NCBI GenBank assembly: GCA_018985235.1 | Contig: JADGIG010000061.1 | Location: 1 to 26,495, forward strand | Length of the DNA: 26,495 bases | Direction: 5' to 3' | Source of the DNA: Sanchytrium tribonematis | Lineage: Eukaryota; Sanchytriomycota; Sanchytriomycetes; Sanchytriales; Sanchytriaceae | In this document: piece by piece, positions 8,891 through 18,141 of the stretch | How the letters are laid out: every line of letters begins with the position of its first letter | How positions within the stretch are numbered: position 1 is the first letter of the stretch | The notes under the pieces: model-generated | The model's input: the letters and a program-made list of their open reading frames with translations, nothing else | Told to the model about the DNA's origin: nothing | Database searches by the model: none | Made by a program: the position numbers and the translations under genes

Positions 8891-9502
8891 ATGCAACTCT
8901 ACTTATCATTACTTTTCGCTTTATCATATGAAGAAGCTTCTAAAGCATCAAAGTTTGCAAAATTCCAGATAACAAGTCGGCCAAACTGGGTCGATGATGT
9001 AATTCCGAAAATACTAGGATGTACTTCATATCAGGAAGATGTCATTTCATATGCTTGGGGTCAATCCTTAGTCTTAAAGGCAAGAGCTGTAGGCTACCTG
9101 ATCAAATATGGTCCGAAAATTGACGAGTATTTTGGAGGTTCGGAATTTGACTATGATATATCCATCAAAGCATTGTCGACATATTCAAAATCATTTGTAA
9201 CTCCTTTTAATATTACTTGTAGTTCAGAATTGGCATCAACAAGCTTCGGAATGGTGGACGAATCTGCTAAAAATATTGTTCTTGGAATTTCCTTTTTTGA
9301 TTTAAAATCGGAGGGATTCAATTCGCAACCAGGTGCAATTGTGAATTTGGAGACTCAATTTTTAGCTGTAGGTGGTGCGGTCTATCGTGGATTGAATGTC
9401 AGTGATGCAAAAGCCTTAGCTGTTGAAAATCCTGCTTTGGCTTTAGCCTCGTCTGAAAATTATCAATTTTTCTCAGAAAGCGTCACATTTGATTTAGAAT
9501 AA
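8891..9502 (+). CDS. Secreted M35/aspzincin-fold protein lacking the zinc-binding motif
   Basis: 203 residues. The start is ATG 8891 because it opens a signal peptide (MQLYLSLLFALS); the frame is open further upstream only to a TTG. The body follows the deuterolysin/peptidyl-Lys metallopeptidase plan: an N-terminal Cys (C44), a helical stretch ending in EYFGG, the paired Cys region (FNITC, C110), an IVLGISFFDL strand, QPGAIV, then the family's final block ALAVENPALALASSENYQFFSES. Where active members have HExxH after the PG strand, this one has NLETQ (152-156). The GTxxD zinc-ligand motif reads GGAVY (161-165). It is therefore almost certainly catalytically dead. It ends 11 bp from the convergent isochorismatase-like gene. 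Confidence 0.72.
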   Translation: MQLYLSLLFALSYEEASKASKFAKFQITSRPNWVDDVIPKILGCTSYQEDVISYAWGQSLVLKARAVGYLIKYGPKIDEYFGGSEFDYDISIKALSTYSKSFVTPFNITCSSELASTSFGMVDESAKNIVLGISFFDLKSEGFNSQPGAIVNLETQFLAVGGAVYRGLNVSDAKALAVENPALALASSENYQFFSESVTFDLE

Positions 9503-9513
9503 ATTGCGCTGAT

Positions 9514-10095
9514 TCAAAAGTCAAAAAGTTTATTATCTCTTGTTTCGTTTTTATAAGCTTTAACTAAACCACTAATCTCTTTGAAATTCGGATGATTAGC
9601 ATCTTGCATAAACTGAAATATGAGACATTCAGATGAAATGACGTTTAATTTGGCATCTCTAAATCTGTTCAAAGCAACCTTTCTTTCTCCCTTATTAATT
9701 GTACTGATTCCATCAGCAATCAAATGAACATTAATATTTCTATCAGCCAAGTCGAACGCTGTTTGGTAGATACACACATGCGCTTCAATTCCACAAAGTA
9801 TTACATTTTTAATTTGCTTTTCCTTGAGATACTGATCCACTTTTGGAATTACCATTGAAAATTTTGTCTTAGGTTCAACTATCTCGGCTTTGCTTATGTC
9901 TAATTCTGAGCAAGTAGATCCTAAAGACTTTGGGTATTGTTCCGTAACAATGACTGGTATTTTTGTAATGTTAGCAAATTCGTTTAACTTTTTGGCAGTA
10001 TTTATAACATCATTCATTTGGTATATTAAGGGTCTGAATTTTTCTTGAATATCGCAAAGAAACAATGCAGTGTTTTTAGAAACTAATTTTTGCAT
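9514..10095 (-). CDS. Isochorismatase-like hydrolase, ISOC1/ISOC2 type
   Basis: 194 residues of the cysteine-hydrolase alpha/beta fold. The triad is in place: Asp15 in LFLCDIQEKF, Lys77 in EPKTKFSM, and Cys108 in CGIEAHVCIYQTA. TEQYPKSLGST is the typical ISOC2-side motif, and the C-terminal block (ANHPNFKEISGLVK) also matches the eukaryotic subgroup. The physiological substrate of this subgroup is unknown; true isochorismate hydrolysis is unlikely. The start is ATG 10093-10095. The frame is open for about 33 codons upstream with many Lys/Arg/Ser and no acidic residue, which looks like a mitochondrial presequence but has no ATG, so a hidden upstream exon is possible. The stop is TGA. Confidence 0.85.
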   Translation of the reverse strand: MQKLVSKNTALFLCDIQEKFRPLIYQMNDVINTAKKLNEFANITKIPVIVTEQYPKSLGSTCSELDISKAEIVEPKTKFSMVIPKVDQYLKEKQIKNVILCGIEAHVCIYQTAFDLADRNINVHLIADGISTINKGERKVALNRFRDAKLNVISSECLIFQFMQDANHPNFKEISGLVKAYKNETRDNKLFDF

Positions 10096-10333
10096 GTTTC
10101 GAAATGGGGATTGTTTAACTGCTGTTGAACAAATTAGGCTGTGGATGCGCCAATTTAACAACGGCGATGGACAAGTTGTCGACTTGAGGTGTACTTAATG
10201 GATAAATTCCCTGAATTAGCCAATTGCATCATATTTATGCCCTAGAAATTAAAAGTGGGGAGAGATTAACTGGTGTGGAATTGCCAGTAGGCTAATATTC
10301 GTAGCTTTATAAGAAAGAAATCCCTCATTGTGC

Positions 10334-10732
10334 ATGTTGATTTCTTTAATAACGAGCTTCTATGCAGTAGCTGCTAAGCCTTGCGGCGGTGATGAAGGTT
10401 CATTTGAGATGAAAAATATTGACTTCCCAGATGAGTTACTAGTTGGACAGAAAAGTTGGTTTACTGTTGAAGGCTATTACCCGAAAAAAATAACATCAGG
10501 AAAGATTGTTGCCAAGGTCTATAAAGGTCCATTCAATTTAATGACTGAAAATTCATTACTGTGCGAAAAAACTGATTGTCCTTTAGAAGGAGACCACACC
10601 ATTAGAAATTACATTGAAGTCCCTGCAGGAACTCCAGCTTTGACATACCACTTAGTGGTTGACATCAGCGATCAAGATGACTTGAGAGTGGGATGTTTCC
10701 AAGTTCCAATGAAAGTTGTCAACACAGAATAA
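10334..10732 (+). CDS. Secreted ML-domain (NPC2/MD-2-like) lipid-binding protein
   Basis: 132 residues with a short signal peptide (MLISLITSFYAVAA) and then a compact beta-rich domain. Cysteines sit at the ML positions: near the mature N-terminus (KPCGGD), a close pair (LLCEKTDC) and one late (VGCFQVPM). The patterns FPDELLVGQKSWFTVEG and the final GCFQVPMKVV strand match the phospholipid/sterol carrier ML family found across fungi and animals. Such proteins bind single lipids in the lumen of endolysosomes or outside the cell. The start is the first ATG in frame (TTG lies 6 bp upstream). It ends 17 bp from the convergent symplekin gene. Confidence 0.8.
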   Translation: MLISLITSFYAVAAKPCGGDEGSFEMKNIDFPDELLVGQKSWFTVEGYYPKKITSGKIVAKVYKGPFNLMTENSLLCEKTDCPLEGDHTIRNYIEVPAGTPALTYHLVVDISDQDDLRVGCFQVPMKVVNTE

Positions 10733-10749
10733 AATCCATAAAGCATTTA
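10733..10749. terminator. Shared bidirectional poly(A) signal region
   Basis: The 17 bp between the convergent ML-domain and symplekin stop codons read AATCCATAAAGCATTTA.. in the plus direction. ATAAA serves the plus strand, and TTTATT, continuing into 10751, gives AATAAA on the minus strand. The two signals overlap, so each gene's cleavage probably happens inside its neighbour. The call rests on sequence alone. Confidence 0.4.
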
Positions 10750-13065
10750 TTAACTTGCAGCTTCCAATATTGGCAATAATGGCCTAATACGATTGCTATG
10801 CCTCAAATGCTCACTATTATTGATGATTTGCTTTAAACTTTCTCTAATTCCGGATTCTCTCTCGATAAGTTCCTTGAACGCATTCTTTGGCAAATCCAGC
10901 ACGACTCCAAAGCATTGAGGTTGTGTCTTGCCACAAATTCTGATAAAGTTATGCCATAAAGAAGGTGTATCCCAAATACGCTTTCTAACCATTATAGAGA
11001 GCAGATCTTTCGTAATAAATTCAATCATATTTGAATGCTCCTCAATACAGTGCTCTAAAGTTACCATAGTCAATTCCGGAATGTTGCCTAATTTAAGCAT
11101 CTCTTCTAAAGATTCGGTTAGTACCTTTTCATCTTGAATTTCGGGAAGTGTCAAGACATAAGCTAAAGCCAAAGAGCTGTCGGTAAGCTCACTTTCTTTG
11201 GCATGTACCAATACGAGAAGTTCAGAAGCTGTTAACTTAGGTACATTGTCATCTCCAATTGTTAATAGTAATTTGCTCAAACATTGTTTAACGACAGCTT
11301 CTTCATAATCTTCATTAAAGATGTACGAAATATACTTTACGATATCATTTTTATCAAATGCGTGCAAAACAGGTAGTAAAATTTTGGGAGAAAACTGACT
11401 GTCCACAAGACTTTTGACTAGCTCAATTAGACTTGGTAATACACGATCACTCCATTTTGTAACAATTTCTATCACCAATTCTGGGCAAGATTTTGCAGAT
11501 TGTTCCATGTAATGTATAAAAGTATCATAATTTTCTAATTGTTGCAAATAAGTTAATAATGTTTTCGATAAATCTGCTTTTTCTTCAATTTTATTATAAA
11601 CGGAGACAAATTCTCCGAATAGTGATGGATCTTTAATAAGTAGAGACATAAATAGCTCTGACTGTCTAGAAATTTCGTCCTTTTTGTCATCCGGTACAGA
11701 AAAGTCAACCTTGGAAAACTCTTCAATGGCGGATTGCTTTATCTGAGGTATGATGACGTCTAAGTTTATAGATCTTGCAACACTTACCGCTTGGGCTCTC
11801 ATTACTTTGTTTTCGCTTATACAGCATTTCAGAAGATAAGTCAAAGCTTGGGTCCTTTGTTTTGGTTTATGTAAAATAATTTCTTGTAAAATTGGGATCA
11901 TATCTATACTATCTGTACAGAGCTCTCCGATTAGCTGCATTGTATTGTCAGTGATCTTAGGGAGCTCGCTTATAAATCTAACAGCTTGTTTTATACTATT
12001 CTTTAATGAGAGATGAACAAAATCCTCATAAAGTTCTGGTTTTCTGTAATATAAAAAGTAGGCAATTTTCAACAGAACCTGAACTTGATCTTGTAATTTT
12101 AGAAACACTTGCGATTGATCTGATTGACTTAATTGTTGACCATATATATAACTTGATAAATCTTTCCATATTTCTAATTCCGAATCCGTAAAGTATTCAC
12201 TATAATTAAGAATCTCTTCCAACAACACCTCAATTGCATCAGGGTCTGCTTCAATATCCTCAAAAATGTCCAGGTCTTGGGTTTCTTCCTCATATCTGAC
12301 TCTCGGGTCTTTTGGTTCCTCCACAATTTTAAAGTGATTTATATAATTTTCAAACACATTCTGCTTCAATGCATTCTGTATGATGCCTTGAAAGTCCTCT
12401 TCTTGTAGTACCTCCGCTCCAAGTACATGCAAAATAATCTTATTTATCATTATAAATGGAAGAGTACTAGAGTATTGTTGTAATGTTAAAAATTCTTCTA
12501 CAGGCAAAAATCTATGATTAATAACATCTGGGTTTATATCACGTGCTTGATTTGAAGCTATTCGCTGCCTTCTGATAGATTTCACCTGCCTCATAACTTC
12601 CTGCCCGTCAACATTCAAATCTTCCACCATTCTTGGTGTTACGATAGGCAACAATGTCGAGTCTAACTTCATTGCATTGATAAAGAGTCCTCGCAGCATA
12701 GATTTTACCATATATCCTTTTTTAGTTAATCCTATAAAATGACTAATGATGTCACCCAACATATCTGAATGGCAATACAAATACCAACTATTCATCATTG
12801 CTGTCAAAATGACTTCATTTTCAAAATCTTGTTTTATTAGTTTTAATAAACCCTCGATAGAATTATTTAGCTCATCACTATTAACGAATGATGGCAAATC
12901 TTGTGTCTGCAAAATTTTTAAAATATGTAAGTAGTTACAAAGATATGGTATTTTGGAAAGTTTATCTGCTAAAGATCCAGATAAGAAAACCTTGATTGCA
13001 GTCTGAAAGTCGGTCTTCAACGCCGTCCATTGTCGATGGTCATTTCTAAGATTGGGATATTCCAT
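10750..13065 (-). CDS. Symplekin/Pta1, scaffold of the mRNA 3'-end processing complex
   Basis: 771 residues, close in length to yeast Pta1 and much shorter than human symplekin. It is a HEAT-repeat scaffold that bridges the cleavage/polyadenylation nuclease and phosphatase modules in the nucleus. The C-terminal symplekin domain is clear: RKRIWDTPSLWHNFIRICGK, then QPQCFGVVLDLPKN, against the family pattern R-x-IW-x-x-P-x-LW ... P-x-S-x-x-VLLQLP. Upstream, GELCTDSIDMIPILQEII fits the preceding helical region. An acidic linker lies at about residues 265-295. The start is ATG 13063-13065 (MEYPNLRN); an earlier TTG is not needed. It begins 27 bp after the DNAJC11 stop on the same strand. Confidence 0.85.
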   Translation of the reverse strand: MEYPNLRNDHRQWTALKTDFQTAIKVFLSGSLADKLSKIPYLCNYLHILKILQTQDLPSFVNSDELNNSIEGLLKLIKQDFENEVILTAMMNSWYLYCHSDMLGDIISHFIGLTKKGYMVKSMLRGLFINAMKLDSTLLPIVTPRMVEDLNVDGQEVMRQVKSIRRQRIASNQARDINPDVINHRFLPVEEFLTLQQYSSTLPFIMINKIILHVLGAEVLQEEDFQGIIQNALKQNVFENYINHFKIVEEPKDPRVRYEEETQDLDIFEDIEADPDAIEVLLEEILNYSEYFTDSELEIWKDLSSYIYGQQLSQSDQSQVFLKLQDQVQVLLKIAYFLYYRKPELYEDFVHLSLKNSIKQAVRFISELPKITDNTMQLIGELCTDSIDMIPILQEIILHKPKQRTQALTYLLKCCISENKVMRAQAVSVARSINLDVIIPQIKQSAIEEFSKVDFSVPDDKKDEISRQSELFMSLLIKDPSLFGEFVSVYNKIEEKADLSKTLLTYLQQLENYDTFIHYMEQSAKSCPELVIEIVTKWSDRVLPSLIELVKSLVDSQFSPKILLPVLHAFDKNDIVKYISYIFNEDYEEAVVKQCLSKLLLTIGDDNVPKLTASELLVLVHAKESELTDSSLALAYVLTLPEIQDEKVLTESLEEMLKLGNIPELTMVTLEHCIEEHSNMIEFITKDLLSIMVRKRIWDTPSLWHNFIRICGKTQPQCFGVVLDLPKNAFKELIERESGIRESLKQIINNSEHLRHSNRIRPLLPILEAAS

Positions 13066-13092
13066 AGTTTCGCGGAGGTTTATTTTCAAAAT

Positions 13093-14930
13093 TTATTCTT
13101 CTTTCAAATGGCTTCTCTGAGGTAATTGAACTGCTTCTGTATCTGAAATATCTGCGACATGCAAAGAGCCTCTAAACGTGTATTCTACGTGGAGGTATTT
13201 GTCTAGTCCGAATGCTGGATCATAAAATCCTATAAATTGACTCTATATAAGCAAGAAAATACTTTCGAAATGGCGGGTAATTCAAGCGCAGAATTTTTGA
13301 CAAAATATTGCAATGGGATGGTCACGTCGCAACTTGACTCGTGGGTGCCATAACTAGATTGTAATATTATCAAGCCATTGTTCTCACTCTCGAATTCCAT
13401 ATTTTTTCTTGCATTATGTTGCATTCTTTCAATTGCAAACAAAGCCTCCTCTTCTTTTTTCTTCATTTCAACTGCATACTCTTCCTTTTTGAATTCTAAT
13501 TTTTCGAGTTGTTTTCGCGCGAAGAAAGATTTTAAAAGCCAAGAGTGTATCACCCCATAAGAGGAAAACAAAGCAACGCTGGACATCAGAAATAAATTAA
13601 AATTTGGATGCCCAAACAGCATTATCGGTAAACTGAGTTTCTGGTTGTAATATTTAAAACCTGCCATGACCGCAGTTCCAAAAGACGGGTTACCTTGTAT
13701 TCCAATAGTGACTCGAAATAGCTGTGTAATGTTCATTGAAATTCTCCATCCATATTCAGTGAAAGAACCGAAACTTGCAAATACTCGCATTTTAGCCCAA
13801 TCCGAAATGGGATAAGTATAATTGGAGGTTATATTTTGGTTATTAATATTAACACCCAAACCATCTTTCTCTGGGTAAAACCCTATATTGACAATGGGCA
13901 TGATAGAAATCACAGATTCTACTTCAACCTCAAGTGGTAGTTGCTCTTGATCTACTTGAGTCTCATCCGCATGAACATCTTCTTGAGCATCGATGTGTTC
14001 TTTGGATTGAAGTTCTTGTTCGATATCGTCATCCAAAATTACGGTTTGAAACGAAGATACAAGAGTCAGACCGAAATTCCAAATTTTACCCTTAAATGGT
14101 CTAAAAAATGACAGACCAACTTGGGAATTACTTGGTTCCCAATTAAAATATGTCTGCATTTGTGCAAAACGAGTTGGCTGATCAATGGTCAATTTTATAT
14201 TCGACTTAAATAAGCTAGTTTGTAAATTTAATTTCATTCCCTTAAAACTAGTTTTGATTCCCAATGGGAGTGAGTAATTAACTTTATGCGAGGGTAAGAT
14301 TGCGACTTTGGATGGTGTGTGAACAAGATAATGGGGATCTGCAAATATAAAGTTCACATCCTTCAATTCATTTTTAATCCGCAGCATAGCTCGTTGTATA
14401 CTTGATGGATCATAAAATTCCATTTGAATTGTCGGACTTACATAAATTCCATAGTTGTTTTGAGAATATTGCCAAGTCAAAGATGTGCCCAATCTATTCC
14501 AAAAAAAACTTCTACCTGCTTTTGCACCAACAGTAACTTCAGCCATCATAGGCCAAGAATCTTGTACATTAAACTCATTCAATTCAGATAGTACTGCATT
14601 TTCTCTTATTCTTTCTAGAATATCGTACACACTTGTCATTTCTCTTTTTAGAATCAACACATCATCAGGCGGTGGCTGGTTTTTCAGACTTTGATACTCT
14701 TTTTGAACGCCGAATTTGTACATCTTGTTTTCCATCGGATCTGCTAAATCACTGGCTCGTTGTATTTTATCTACCAATCTTTGTTGTATTTCATTCTCAC
14801 TACTCTTGTCCGGATGGAACAGTGATATTAATTGCTTATAATTCTTTTTTATAGTGACAGGATCATCACTATAGAGTACAAATTGACTATCTTCTTTCTC
14901 TTCCTTATTGTCGAATAATGAAGGAGACAT
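13093..14930 (-). CDS. DNAJC11-like mitochondrial J-domain protein (two exons)
   Basis: CDS is complement(join(13093..13242, 13263..14930)), 605 residues. DNAJC11 associates with the MICOS/SAM bridge that organises mitochondrial cristae. The N-terminal J domain keeps HPD at residues 39-41 (LISLFHPDKSS). The middle (about 150-430) is beta-strand-rich, as in the family's barrel-like region, with an acidic insertion at about 310-350. A membrane segment and a charged coiled coil (about 490-520) lead into the DUF3395 domain. The end of that domain (FIGFYDPAFG, then VEYTFRGSLH, then LPQRSHL) appears only after removing a 20-nt intron and matches the human C-terminus. The start is the first ATG in frame. 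Confidence 0.88.
13243..13262 (-). other. 20-nt spliceosomal intron in the DNAJC11 gene
   Basis: On the coding strand GTATTTTCTTGCTTATATAG, phase 0 between AAA and AGT. Unspliced, the frame ends ten codons later. Spliced, it encodes the conserved FYDP...FRG...SH tail of DNAJC11. A second AG 13 nt downstream is also possible as acceptor but would remove the start of the conserved tail. Confidence 0.92.
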
Positions 14931-15236
14931 TTCAAACAAACAGATTTTCAAAATTTTAATTTATTATGGTTAATTAACAAAAGTCATTAATTGAATCGTG
15001 GAAATATTACAATCTATGTCGAAAGACTGAGCATAAAATCGCCGCGAAAAGAGATAAATCCTTTGTGGGTCTGAGAGGTTAACAAATTTACGTTGAAAAG
15101 AAGTTGCAATAAACTTTGGTTTCTGTGATTGGACTCTAAGAAGTTTGCATCAAAGTGAGTACATAGTAGCCAATCACCACAGTTCTTGGACTGTTTGCTC
15201 ATAGTTTTTAAATGGCTCGCAGTGTCTTGAAGCAAA
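14931..15236. other. 306-bp divergent intergenic region (DNAJC11 / ADAM-type protease)
   Basis: This holds the promoters of two divergent genes. I see no clear TATA box, repeat or structural RNA. It contains one 62-codon minus-strand frame, listed separately, which would account for most of the space if real. Confidence 0.5.
15014..15202 (-). CDS. Possible small protein of 62 residues (weak)
   Basis: An ATG-initiated frame (MSKQSKNCGDWLLCTHFDAN..., ending in TAG) sits between DNAJC11 (83 bp downstream) and the ADAM-type gene (34 bp upstream). Such spacings are normal here, and the frame fills an otherwise unusually large gap. It has no signal peptide, no clear membrane segment and no family I recognise. 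An ORF of this length can arise by chance. Confidence 0.22.
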   Translation of the reverse strand: MSKQSKNCGDWLLCTHFDANFLESNHRNQSLLQLLFNVNLLTSQTHKGFISFRGDFMLSLST

Positions 15237-16679
15237 ATGCTACTTCATCTACTTACTAACGCATATTACATGAAGCATTCGAGCTTGGGAGACATTTTAT
15301 CTGAATTTGATGTCGTAGATTCTATTGATACGTCCCAATTGTCAACAAAAATTCACAATTGGGATGTGGATATAACTCGTTCTGAAGTTCAGGGCGTTTC
15401 TGTTTACGAAGGTAAAATTAAGGATGAAAGCGATTCTAAAGTTATGATTGTTCAACATTCAGATCATTTCAGTGGTTATATTGATCACAAGGATGAAAAG
15501 TATAGGCTAGACCCCTTGGATGTAATGATTGGAAATCAAAGGAAAATGGTGCTGTACAAGATCAGACATTTGCCCACTAGCCACATGCCCTGTCATACTG
15601 GGAATCATTATTTTCCATCAATGGGAGACATGACGAACAAAATTAAGAGAATATTCAAGAGAAGTGGAGCATCAAAGTCATGCAGAATGTCTCTACTTGC
15701 CGACTCTTCTTTTCAGAAACAAATGGGTTCAGATACCAGATCTAAGATGATAGAAGCTTTGAAAGCAGCAGATGAAATTTATGCCGCCCAGTTTGGAATC
15801 AATCTTGAGCCTGCAGATGTTAAATTACTATCTGAAAATTTTTTAGTGAATGCGGCACAAAGTATCACCGGAGTCTTGAATACTTTGAAGAATGAGCAAT
15901 CTGTAAAGGCATACGGCACAGACCCTAGCCAGTATTGCTTAGTTCATCTATTTACTGCTAAGAATTTTGGCACGACGACTGGCCTAGCTTATGCCGCAAA
16001 GACTGAAATGAACACAATCGGAGGAATATGTTCCGGTAGTGAAGCCTTAAACGTAGGTGTAAGTACAACACAGCTAGGAAGTCAAGACACCCTGGGCAGT
16101 TTTGCATGGCATGCCACTGTTGCACATGAAATTGGTCATGGATTTGGAGCTAGTCACGACGAACTTCGCGGTTGCGGTGGTCAAGGGAAGTTGATGCAAG
16201 CTGTTGTCAATGCTGACATCAATGCTATTCCGGGCTTCTCAACTTGTTCTATAACTGATATAAGAGCCAAATTAGTTCAGGTGAATTGTTTTGTTGCTCC
16301 ATCAAATCCTACTCAAACAGCACCTGTTACGAATCTTGTAACAAAGGCTGCTGCGCCAAAAGAAGCTCCTGCTCCAAATCCACCTAAAGTAAATTCGGCA
16401 CCAAATCCGCCACAAGCAAAACCTGCTCCAACATATCATGCTCCTGCCCCCATCGTTGACAATACACCTCCGCCTTCTACATATCATCCACCGCAAAAGC
16501 ATAGTCATCAAGACACATCTACTCAATCTTTAGACGATGGGCAAGTATCTAGATTATTAAGTGATATTACATCCGGAAATATCGACATGGACCTGGTAAA
16601 TTCCATTGTTTCAATGTTTCAATTGCCACCGCAGGTATCATCAATGATCAATTCGATCTCATTTTTCTCGAAAAAATAA
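15237..16679 (+). CDS. Secreted ADAM-type (M12B) zinc metalloprotease with Pro-rich tail
   Basis: 480 residues. A short hydrophobic start (MLLHLLTNAYY) is followed by a prodomain with a possible cysteine-switch region (HMPCHTG, about 116-122). A dibasic KR (141-142) comes just before the catalytic domain, which opens CRMSLLADSSFQ as in ADAMs. The zinc site is complete: HEIGHGFGASHD at 297-308 (three His, Glu298, Asp308), with a Met-turn at M320 and FSTCSITDI after it. There is no disintegrin, Cys-rich or transmembrane domain. Instead the tail is Pro/Ala-rich (about 356-425) and ends in a 50-residue, partly amphipathic segment. It is therefore probably a soluble secreted protease. Its substrate is unknown; nutrition, wall remodelling or host interaction are all conceivable. 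Confidence 0.88.
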   Translation: MLLHLLTNAYYMKHSSLGDILSEFDVVDSIDTSQLSTKIHNWDVDITRSEVQGVSVYEGKIKDESDSKVMIVQHSDHFSGYIDHKDEKYRLDPLDVMIGNQRKMVLYKIRHLPTSHMPCHTGNHYFPSMGDMTNKIKRIFKRSGASKSCRMSLLADSSFQKQMGSDTRSKMIEALKAADEIYAAQFGINLEPADVKLLSENFLVNAAQSITGVLNTLKNEQSVKAYGTDPSQYCLVHLFTAKNFGTTTGLAYAAKTEMNTIGGICSGSEALNVGVSTTQLGSQDTLGSFAWHATVAHEIGHGFGASHDELRGCGGQGKLMQAVVNADINAIPGFSTCSITDIRAKLVQVNCFVAPSNPTQTAPVTNLVTKAAAPKEAPAPNPPKVNSAPNPPQAKPAPTYHAPAPIVDNTPPPSTYHPPQKHSHQDTSTQSLDDGQVSRLLSDITSGNIDMDLVNSIVSMFQLPPQVSSMINSISFFSKK

Positions 16680-16768
16680 ATTGAACATATATATTTTATT
16701 GCACGGTGAACATTTTGCAGGTTTACAAGTAGATCTTGGCGTAGGTCCTAGGAGAAAAAGTTTGAAAA

Positions 16769-18139
16769 ATGGATTGGGAAGAATTCCGAATTAATGCTCA
16801 CAAGGCTATAGATGATATTTGCGACTATTATAAAATGTTGGAAACTCAAAATCTGCAATCAAAAGTTGAACCTGGATATTTAAGATCGCTGTTGCCAAAT
16901 CATGCACCAAATGCACCAGAAAGTTTTGAGTCTGTCAGACAAGATTTATTTAAACACATACTTCCTGGAATTACACATTGGCAGCATCCTTCTTTTTTTG
17001 CATATTATCCAAGCAATAGTTCTCCACCAGCCATGCTGGCAGAAATGTATTCAAATATGTTCAACTGTATAGGTTTCAATTGGGCGTGCTCTCCCGCGTA
17101 TACCGAATTAGAAACTATAACTCTTGACTGGCTTTGCAAGGCTTTAAAGCTTGACAATCAATTTTTATCAAGTGGGAAGGGATGTGGTATAATTCAGGGA
17201 AGTGCATCAGAAGCCTTGCTGGTCGCCCTACTCTCTGCTCGAAAAGAGAAGCTGCAAGATCATAAATTAGAAACTCTAGTATTTTATTGTAGCGACCAAA
17301 CACATTCCAGTGCTAGAAAAGCCTCAAATATTGCTTTGACTACACTTCATGTTGTCAAAACTAATGGCACAGGCGTAATGGAGGAATCTGCTCTTGAAAA
17401 TGCAATTGATGAAGACATTAAGAAGGGTCTTGTGCCTTGCTTCTGTGTCGGAACTTATGGAACAACCACTAGTGGAGCCGTTGACGAAATTGAAAGAATT
17501 GGCAAATTATGTCAAAAATACAAAATGTGGTTTCACATAGACGCAGCTTATGCGGGAGCATTTTTAATTCATGATAATTTCCATTGTCCCACAGAAGATG
17601 CTGACTCTTTTAATATGAACACCCACAAAATGATGCTGACTAATTTTGATTGCAGTCCTTTATGGGTTAAAGATAGAAGCAAAGTTGTGGATGCTTTGTC
17701 AATCAGCGCGCCTTACTATAGAAATAAGCAAAGTGAAAACGGACTCGTGACTGATTACCGTGATTTGCAACTACCTCTAGGGCGTCGTTTCAGAGCATTA
17801 AAGTTATGGTTTGTTTTAAGAATTTATGGAATTAAAAATATCCAACTCCATATTCAAAAACATCTAGAGTTTTCCGATTATATTGAAAATTGTGTATTGG
17901 CAAATCCCAACTTGAAATTGTTGTCTAGAAATTTTGCACTAGTTACATTTGCTCATGCAGATTCTAATAAGACGCAAAAATTACATGAGATTATCAATTC
18001 GCATAATGTCCTCACAACAATGTCTAATCTTCATGGCAATGAAATCTTGAGATTTGTTCCTGGGAGTTTACAAACAGAACAGTCACATGTCGAACAATTT
18101 TGGCAAATTGTAGAAAAGGGTATATCACAAATAAATTAA
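16769..18139 (+). CDS. Aromatic-L-amino-acid decarboxylase family (PLP, group II)
   Basis: 456 residues, full length for the family. It should decarboxylate an aromatic amino acid (DOPA, Tyr, Trp or 5-hydroxy-Trp) to the amine. PLP lysine K287 lies in NMNTHKMMLTNFDCSPLWV (animal enzymes NPHKWLLVNFDCS). HIDAAYAGAF (256-265) holds Asp258 for the PLP ring nitrogen, and H179 is the ring-stacking His. The catalytic-loop tyrosine aligns with Y316 (APYYRNKQSENGLVTDYR), which by family rules favours true decarboxylation over aldehyde synthesis. Tyr versus DOPA versus Trp preference cannot be read by eye. The start is the first ATG. Its stop lies 2 bp from that of the convergent ABCD4-like gene. Confidence 0.92.
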   Translation: MDWEEFRINAHKAIDDICDYYKMLETQNLQSKVEPGYLRSLLPNHAPNAPESFESVRQDLFKHILPGITHWQHPSFFAYYPSNSSPPAMLAEMYSNMFNCIGFNWACSPAYTELETITLDWLCKALKLDNQFLSSGKGCGIIQGSASEALLVALLSARKEKLQDHKLETLVFYCSDQTHSSARKASNIALTTLHVVKTNGTGVMEESALENAIDEDIKKGLVPCFCVGTYGTTTSGAVDEIERIGKLCQKYKMWFHIDAAYAGAFLIHDNFHCPTEDADSFNMNTHKMMLTNFDCSPLWVKDRSKVVDALSISAPYYRNKQSENGLVTDYRDLQLPLGRRFRALKLWFVLRIYGIKNIQLHIQKHLEFSDYIENCVLANPNLKLLSRNFALVTFAHADSNKTQKLHEIINSHNVLTTMSNLHGNEILRFVPGSLQTEQSHVEQFWQIVEKGISQIN

Positions 18140-18141
18140 AT

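Noticed and set aside
16302-16526. Arg/Cys/Trp-rich minus-strand frame opposite the protease tail
   Set aside because: It is the antisense reading of the Pro/Ala-rich repeat-like codons and has no independent support.
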